Assembly: GCA_003563255.1 (NCBI GenBank) | Contig: PWSL01000295.1 | Location: forward strand, 1 to 14,403 | DNA from: Desulfonatronospira sp. | Lineage (GTDB): Bacteria > Desulfobacterota > Desulfovibrionia > Desulfovibrionales > Desulfonatronovibrionaceae | Reading direction: 5' to 3' | DNA length: 14,403 nt | Shown: positions 9,536 to 14,403 of the stretch, one piece after another | How positions within the stretch are numbered: position 1 is the first letter of the stretch | How the letters are laid out: each line of letters opens with the position of its first letter | Position numbers and translations under genes: made by a program | Notes under the pieces: model-generated | Database searches by the model: none | Told to the model about the DNA's origin: nothing | Seen by the model: only the letters and a program-made list of their open reading frames with translations

Positions 9536-10888
9536 TTACTTATCCGCCTGGTTGCGGCGGTTCTGCCTCTGCTGGGCCTGGTACATGAAGGTCCTGATGG
9601 CCAGATCGCGGTTGGGCTGGATGGAGCCGTCATAGGAGGCGTCCAGGTATGGGACCTTCTTCTCCAGCAGGATGGGCTTTAATATTGCCGAGCATATAGT
9701 GCTGGGCATGCAGGTAAAGGGAAATACATTGACCACCCCGTCGTAGTTTTCATGCACGTATTCCAGGGCGCCTCCTATGCTGATGGCGGCTTCGGTGCCG
9801 ATGTCAAAATTGAACAGGCGGTCGTTGTCCAGTCGTTTCTCCAGGCTTGAGATGCGGTGGTCCTCGTGAATATCCAGGTGCTTGCGGGCCCGGGAATAAG
9901 TCTGGTCCTGACGCCAGAGCTGGTATCTGATCTCGATCTGGTAATCCAGCCATTTGCGCGAAGCACTGAACATGCCCTGGATATCTCCCTTTTTCCATGA
10001 CTGGGTCCACTGCCTCCGGGTATCGCGCAGGTTGGAATAGGCCACGAAATTGAACCATTCCCCCAGGGAGGCGTCCACAACTTCACCGCCATAGGTTTCA
10101 ATTTCGTTTATGAGATGCTGATTGGACTGAGGGTGGGTACGCAGATAAATTTCCCCGATGATTCCAATGAGCGGGCGCCTGGGTTTTTCCGGATCCATGA
10201 GCTTTGTGGCGCGTTTTACAATGTCCTCCAGCAGGGTGTACAAGGCGTTGAAATCCCGGCTTTCACCAATGGATTCGATCTTGTCCCGCATGTTCTGCAG
10301 GGCCTCTTCCATGAAGGCATCGGTTTGGCCCGGGACTTGCTCATAGGGTCTGACCCTCCAGACCACCCGGTCCAGGACATCGGAGATGATGGTGGCCACG
10401 TAGGCCAGGCGCCTAAAGAGTTTGGATTTTTCCTCGGGCATGATCATGGACGAGGAATATGTATCCGTTGAGGACAGGTACGTAATATTTACATCTTCGA
10501 ACTCGGGGAACTTGTCCAGCACCAGTCTGTGCATCTTGTTATACATGCCGAAACGGCAGGGCCCGTCCGCCTCAGGCATGAAGTAGACGTAATCCTCAGG
10601 GGAAAAGTCAGACCCCAGGCGCTCTTTTTCCTGCTTGAGGTAGTAAAGAACGTCTCCCAGGGTTACCTGGCAGGGGAAGCATTCCTTGCCCGAAGTGAAC
10701 TCCTTGCCCAGCTCCAGACCGTCGTATGTGGGCATGACCTGGGCCGGGACCCCGTAGGCCCTGAAGCAGGAGGTCAAAAGCCGGGACCCGAACGGCGACA
10801 TGTCCGGCATAAGCAGGGTTTTGCCGGTGATGTCAAACTGACCGACACTTTTGGTTAATCTTTCTTCAAAGAATTGTTGTTCTTGCAT
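9536..10888 (-). CDS. 2-hydroxyacyl-CoA dehydratase-like (HgdB/DUF2229-related) Fe-S protein
   Basis: 450-residue soluble protein related to the dehydratase-like half of large 'CoA enzyme activase' proteins. In anaerobes such as Clostridia, I recall the two halves often being fused in a single chain of about 1400 residues. Candidate cluster ligands are C41 (TSCFRAYG), C70 and C73 (SGKECFPCQVTLGD), C111 (DGPCRFGMYNKM), and C393 and C399 (FTCMPSTIC). Other conserved-looking blocks are GIIGEIYLRTHPQSNQ (about 242-257) and IGGALEY near 371. It follows the large activase gene by 35 bp on the same strand, so the two probably form an operon and a complex. ATG 10888 is the first available start but has no clear Shine-Dalgarno. 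The substrate is unknown; it may be a dehydratase, another reductase, or a double-cubane-type cluster protein. Confidence 0.82.
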   Translation of the reverse strand: MQEQQFFEERLTKSVGQFDITGKTLLMPDMSPFGSRLLTSCFRAYGVPAQVMPTYDGLELGKEFTSGKECFPCQVTLGDVLYYLKQEKERLGSDFSPEDYVYFMPEADGPCRFGMYNKMHRLVLDKFPEFEDVNITYLSSTDTYSSSMIMPEEKSKLFRRLAYVATIISDVLDRVVWRVRPYEQVPGQTDAFMEEALQNMRDKIESIGESRDFNALYTLLEDIVKRATKLMDPEKPRRPLIGIIGEIYLRTHPQSNQHLINEIETYGGEVVDASLGEWFNFVAYSNLRDTRRQWTQSWKKGDIQGMFSASRKWLDYQIEIRYQLWRQDQTYSRARKHLDIHEDHRISSLEKRLDNDRLFNFDIGTEAAISIGGALEYVHENYDGVVNVFPFTCMPSTICSAILKPILLEKKVPYLDASYDGSIQPNRDLAIRTFMYQAQQRQNRRNQADK

Positions 10889-10923
10889 GGTGTTATAAGG
10901 GTTTGAGGTTTTGTATTTCCGGC

Positions 10924-13900
10924 CTACTGCCCCACCGCCTGGTCCAGTGAGGTTGTTTTTTCTTTTTTGACCAGGTTGTCCTTGAGGATGTTCTGGACTA
11001 CGTTTTTATAAGCCTCGATGCGGGTGAGCACGCCGGCAACGGCGCTGTGCTCATCCAGTTCCAGTATCAGGGGCGGTTTATTCTGCAGGATGTACCCGTA
11101 AAAATGTTCAATGAAAGAATCCGGGCCGCATGAGAAGTTGGTCAGGTGTACCCCGAACCAGTTGGGTTTCTGGGCGATGAGCTTGGAAGTGCGCAGGATG
11201 CGTCCGCCCAGGCCCCAGTACATGCGGGGAAAGTCCTTGAGGTTTACCTGCTCATAGTCCACGAAATCCATGGGCAGGGCGGTTATGTCCAGCTTGGCCA
11301 GCTGGCGTCCCAGACGCAGGTTGAGCCTTTCGTCATACAGGTTGTAGGGCCTGCCTGTGACCACCCATACCGGATTTGTCTGGTCCAGGCTGGAGATTAT
11401 CTCCCGGCCTTTCTGCTGCATGGTTTTTTTGAACTCCATCTGCCTGACCCAGGCCAGGGATACTGCCCGCTGCACTTCCTTTTCCCGGAATTTCAGGCCC
11501 GGCGGCAGGGAACGTGATAATTCGTAGGCGATACTTTCTATGCCCTCCTTGAGAAAAAGGGTGGGCCGGATGAGTCTGTTTTCGTCAAGCTGCAGGGCTG
11601 CTGTAGCCATGTACTGGGAGCTTTCCACCATGGGGCAGAGCACCCCTCTTTCACCGTCTTCGTCCGGAGTGGGCACGTTGATGGGGTTGGGCAGAAAAAG
11701 GTAATCCGCCGGACTGTCCTGGAGAAGTTTTGCATGGCCGTGAAAGACCTTTACCGGGAAACAGGTCTCAGCGGTCATGGATTCCACTCCTGTGGAGGCG
11801 ATTTCGTGGTTGGTGTATGGAGTGAACAGGACATTGAGCCCCAGTTCCGAAAATATATTAGCCCAGAGTATGCCCCATTCCAGGGAATGCAGGGCCATTG
11901 GGATCCCGATAACCGGCTGCTGAGGCCTGGGTTTTTCCATGCTTTTCCAGTCCATCAGGGCGTCCTGGGGCATATGCCGGCTGAATAACTCTCCCCGCAG
12001 CAGGAAAAAATTGTCCTTGGTCTGGCCCTGGACTGTAGAGGTCTCATACCGGCCGCAATCACCGCCCCAGATGCTTTTTCGCCCACCGAAGCTGTAGGTT
12101 TTGAGTTTGCATTCGTTATGACATTTCTTGTCAGCCCGGCAGATGGATTCCTTGAAGTTGACCTCGATTGCGGCCAGATCCTTGAGGTCACGCTCTTTGA
12201 CCCGGATTTCCCCGGACTTGAATTTTTCCTGTACAGCCAGGGCGGTGCCGTAAGCTCCCATGACCTCGCGGTTTTTGGGAACAATCACGGGCTTTTGCAG
12301 GATCCGCTCAAAGGCTGCGACAATGCCCTTATTCAGAGAAGGCCCCCCAAGAAACATTATTTTGTTGCCGATGTGCCTGCTTTCCACCACCCGGTGCAGG
12401 TAGTTGCGGACAATGGCGAAGCACAACCCTGCGATGAGGTCTTCGCGCTGCGCTCCCTTCTGGGAATATCCCACCAGGTCCGATTCCATGAATACGGTAC
12501 ACCTCTCAGCCAGGTTGACCGGCGTGGGTGCGGACAGGGCTATGTCCTGGAACTGACCCACTATATTGATATTCATCTTGCTGGCAAGCTCGTGCAGAAA
12601 GCTTCCGGTGCCTGCAGCACAGATCTTGTTCATGGCGAAGTCCACGGGATGGGAGTCCTTGATGGATATATACTTGGAATCCTGGCCCCCTATTTCAAAT
12701 ATGGTGTCTATGCCGCTGTCCACTGCCACAGCGCCCCTGGCATGGGCCGTGATTTCGTCGATGATGAGGTCAGCGTCCAGAAAATCTCCCACAACGTTGC
12801 GTCCGGATCCCGTGGTACCCACGGCCTGCAGGTCGATCTTGTCCCCGGCTTCCTGGTCCAGGTACTGCAAAAGTTCCTGGGCTACCTCAATGGGCTTGCC
12901 CTTGGTGGCCACATACCTCTTGTGAATTATTTTACCATGTTCGTCTACCAGACTATACTTGGTGGAGGTGGAGCCGATGTCTATTCCAAGGAAAGCCTTG
13001 ATTTTGGCCTTGCCCGGGGAACGTAGGGGTTTCAGGCTGTTGTCGGAGTCAAAGTGGGACAGGTTCAGCTCCAGGGACTGGGCCCTGGGAAAGCTGTAGC
13101 TGGAAGCGGCCATGCTTTCGTCCAGGCGCTCTGGTTCCACAGTGTTTTTCAGCTTCTGTCTGCGGGCCTGCAGGGCTGTACCCAGGGCGCCCAGAGATGT
13201 GTGGTGACTGGGCACATTGAGGTCTGGAAAATGTTTTCTAAAGGCCTGCACCAGAAGTTCATTTTCGGCCATGCCGCCTATAAAGGCAATGGGCTCATGC
13301 AGTTTGCGGTTGGATACAATGGTACTCAGATAGTTGGCAGCGGTGCCGTGGTGCAGCCCTGCAATAATATTGCTCAGGCTTTCACCCTTGTTCTGCAGGT
13401 GGATCATGTCTGACTTGGTGAACACAGTGCAGCGGCAGGCCACCGGGGCCGGATAGCTGTTTTGCAGGCCCAGGGCGATGAAATCGCGCAGTACCTTTTG
13501 CAGCTTATTCTGATCCATTTCAAAATCGCCCCCGTACATGGCGTAGGCCAGACGTTCAGCCTGCTGATCAATGAATGAACCTGTGCCTGAGGCACAGGGG
13601 GAGTTGAGGTTGAAGGCCTCCAGGTACCAGTTGCTATCTTTGTCGTATTCAAGTTGAAATAACGCCGCGTCCTGTCCGCCGATGGCTATAATCGTTTTTA
13701 CACCGGGCAATACCCGGGTGGTGCCCAGTACCTGAGCGATGGTCTCCACCTCGAAGGGGGCGTCCAAAAACCGGCTCAGGATTTGACCCTGGCTGCCGGT
13801 AAAGGAGATGGAGTTGATCTGTGCCGGGTCGAAGTGCTGGTATATTCGGCGCAGGCTGTCCCTGGTTCCTTCCAGGATCAGTCCAAAATGACGATTGTAA

Positions 13901-13989
13901 GGGCATTCAAATACAATCTCGCCATGAGCATCCACCACACAGCAGTTTATGCTTACAGAGCCTACATCCAGGCCCACGTCGTATGTCAT
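10924..13989 (-). CDS. Tandem activase: two BcrA/BadF-type ATPase domains fused to a dehydratase-like region
   Basis: 1021-residue soluble protein from ATG 13989. Domain 1 (about 3-275) and domain 2 (about 332-590) are activase-type ATPases of the ASKHA fold, which use ATP to drive one electron uphill onto a partner cluster. Domain 2 is canonical: GIDIGSTSTK, EIGGQD, ICAAGTGSF with C457, and ERCTVFMESD with C497. Domain 1 has GLDVGSVSIN, AIGGQD, CASGTGSF (C132) and CRCTVFTKSD (C187). In activases such as HgdC the two Cys per chain hold a [4Fe-4S] cluster. After domain 2 comes a cluster of C617, C623, C627 and C645, then a dehydratase-like region with TAETCFPVK (C743) and NFSCGPDSF (C954). The frame extends to ATG 14013, but a GGAGG 6 bases before ATG 13989 fixes the shorter form. 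Substrate unknown; co-transcribed with the 450-residue partner. Confidence 0.9.
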   Translation of the reverse strand: MTYDVGLDVGSVSINCCVVDAHGEIVFECPYNRHFGLILEGTRDSLRRIYQHFDPAQINSISFTGSQGQILSRFLDAPFEVETIAQVLGTTRVLPGVKTIIAIGGQDAALFQLEYDKDSNWYLEAFNLNSPCASGTGSFIDQQAERLAYAMYGGDFEMDQNKLQKVLRDFIALGLQNSYPAPVACRCTVFTKSDMIHLQNKGESLSNIIAGLHHGTAANYLSTIVSNRKLHEPIAFIGGMAENELLVQAFRKHFPDLNVPSHHTSLGALGTALQARRQKLKNTVEPERLDESMAASSYSFPRAQSLELNLSHFDSDNSLKPLRSPGKAKIKAFLGIDIGSTSTKYSLVDEHGKIIHKRYVATKGKPIEVAQELLQYLDQEAGDKIDLQAVGTTGSGRNVVGDFLDADLIIDEITAHARGAVAVDSGIDTIFEIGGQDSKYISIKDSHPVDFAMNKICAAGTGSFLHELASKMNINIVGQFQDIALSAPTPVNLAERCTVFMESDLVGYSQKGAQREDLIAGLCFAIVRNYLHRVVESRHIGNKIMFLGGPSLNKGIVAAFERILQKPVIVPKNREVMGAYGTALAVQEKFKSGEIRVKERDLKDLAAIEVNFKESICRADKKCHNECKLKTYSFGGRKSIWGGDCGRYETSTVQGQTKDNFFLLRGELFSRHMPQDALMDWKSMEKPRPQQPVIGIPMALHSLEWGILWANIFSELGLNVLFTPYTNHEIASTGVESMTAETCFPVKVFHGHAKLLQDSPADYLFLPNPINVPTPDEDGERGVLCPMVESSQYMATAALQLDENRLIRPTLFLKEGIESIAYELSRSLPPGLKFREKEVQRAVSLAWVRQMEFKKTMQQKGREIISSLDQTNPVWVVTGRPYNLYDERLNLRLGRQLAKLDITALPMDFVDYEQVNLKDFPRMYWGLGGRILRTSKLIAQKPNWFGVHLTNFSCGPDSFIEHFYGYILQNKPPLILELDEHSAVAGVLTRIEAYKNVVQNILKDNLVKKEKTTSLDQAVGQ

Positions 13990-13995
13990 CAAGTT

Positions 13996-14000
13996 CCTCC
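13996..14000 (-). promoter_or_regulatory. Shine-Dalgarno site of the tandem activase gene
   Basis: On the minus strand GGAGG lies 6 bases before ATG 13989. The alternative ATG 14013 is upstream of this site and has no ribosome site of its own, so the shorter protein is preferred. Confidence 0.75.
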
Positions 14001-14087
14001 CTGAAATACTCATACTGGTAACTGTATGAGAAAATAAATCCCGCTTTAACCAGGCATTGCAGCCCTGAAAAAGACTCTAAAAGTTAT

Positions 14088-14235
14088 CACTACAGCGACA
14101 CTTTATTTGAACTCGAAGGGGACTGGCTCACCGCACTTATTTTGCTTACAGAAGACTGACGGATTTTAAAAATATGTGCGGGGTGCCTGTCCCCGGTGGC
14201 CGAGGCAATAATTAACACAAAGTGTCGCTGTAGTG
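14088..14235 (+). mobile_element. MITE-like inverted-repeat element, copy 2 (about 148 bp)
   Basis: Same orientation and structure as the copy at 3365. The terminal inverted repeat is perfect over 18 bases (CACTACAGCGACACTTT plus its complement, the outer C/G pair included) and is followed by partial pairing. The inner pair GGGGACTGGCTCACCGCAC / GTGCGGGGTGCCTGTCCCC is also present. With the outer C/G pair included, the flanks are TTAT (14084-14087) and TTAT (14236-14239), a possible 4-bp target duplication. It lies about 100 bp upstream of the tandem activase start, in the gap of roughly 410 bp at the right end of the window. No transposase is encoded. Confidence 0.85.
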
Positions 14236-14308
14236 TTATAGTATCGAGTGTAATGAATCAATTCTTATGCAGTCAAATTGTTCGACTTCCTACCGGGATT
14301 TATCGTTT

Positions 14309-14337
14309 TTGACAAGTTTTTTAGACTGACATATTTA
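14309..14337 (+). promoter_or_regulatory. Possible sigma-70-type promoter pointing right
   Basis: A perfect TTGACA (14309-14314) is followed after 17 bases by TATTTA (14332-14337), a modest -10 match. It sits between element copies 2 and 3 and would read out of the window through copy 3. The rest of 14236-14351 is AT-rich and holds no gene that I can see. Confidence 0.3.
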
Positions 14338-14351
14338 CTCCTCATACCCAG

Positions 14352-14403
14352 CACTACAGCGAAACTTATATATTGACCTCCGGGGACTGGCTCACCGCAC
14401 TTA
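14352..14403 (+). mobile_element. MITE-like element, copy 3, left end only (cut by window edge)
   Basis: Starts CACTACAGCGA and is colinear without gaps with copy 2 for its 51 visible core bases. The first 10 bases of the terminal repeat and the last 22 bases (14382-14403, beginning GGGGACTGGCTC) are identical to copy 2. The intervening bases (about 14368-14381) are strongly diverged. It lies about 117 bp after copy 2 in the same orientation. Confidence 0.75.

Noticed and set aside
12118..13026. 302-codon plus-strand frame inside the tandem activase
   Set aside because: Antisense to clear ATPase motifs of the real gene; no family resemblance.

Overview
The window reads as chromosomal DNA of a strict anaerobe, most likely a sulfate- or sulfur-metabolising deltaproteobacterium (Desulfobacterota; a Desulfovibrionales-like species is my best guess). 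The basis is the NfnAB electron-bifurcating transhydrogenase pair, the large oxygen-sensitive activase/dehydratase-type iron-sulfur proteins, and a short tail of an upstream gene directly before alaS, a position held by recA in Desulfovibrio. The taxonomic call is inference; there is no rRNA or other decisive marker here.

Layout, left to right. (1) 2-46: tail of a truncated upstream gene. (2) 50-2698: alaS, complete. (3) 2699-3581: a non-core island. It holds a 105-bp array of fifteen 7-bp units, a 127-codon orphan ORF on the minus strand, and a 145-bp inverted-repeat (MITE-like) element ending about 70 bp before nfnA. (4) 3582-9518: five plus-strand genes with gaps of 48 bp or less, probably one operon: nfnA, nfnB (4-bp overlap), a PSP1/RicT-family gene (3-bp gap), metG (48-bp gap) and an unrecognised multi-pass membrane protein (13-bp gap). 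(5) 9536-13989: a convergent minus-strand pair. The 1021-residue protein carries two activase-type ATPase domains plus a dehydratase-like region, and the 450-residue Cys-rich dehydratase-like protein follows 35 bp later. (6) 13990-14403: intergenic DNA with a second full copy of the MITE-like element and the left end of a third.

How the genes work together. NfnAB balances NADH, NADPH and ferredoxin. The activase/dehydratase-like pair looks like an ATP-driven system that pushes low-potential electrons onto an iron-sulfur centre; its substrate is unknown. The aminoacyl-tRNA synthetases and the RicT-type protein are housekeeping functions.

Three starts were moved from the longest open frame on Shine-Dalgarno or family grounds: nfnA to ATG 3582 (the longer frame begins inside the repeat element), metG to TTG 6722, and the large activase to ATG 13989. 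The least explained items are the MITE-like family placed upstream of two redox loci, the heptamer array with the orphan ORF, and the activase pair with its asymmetric ATPase domains.
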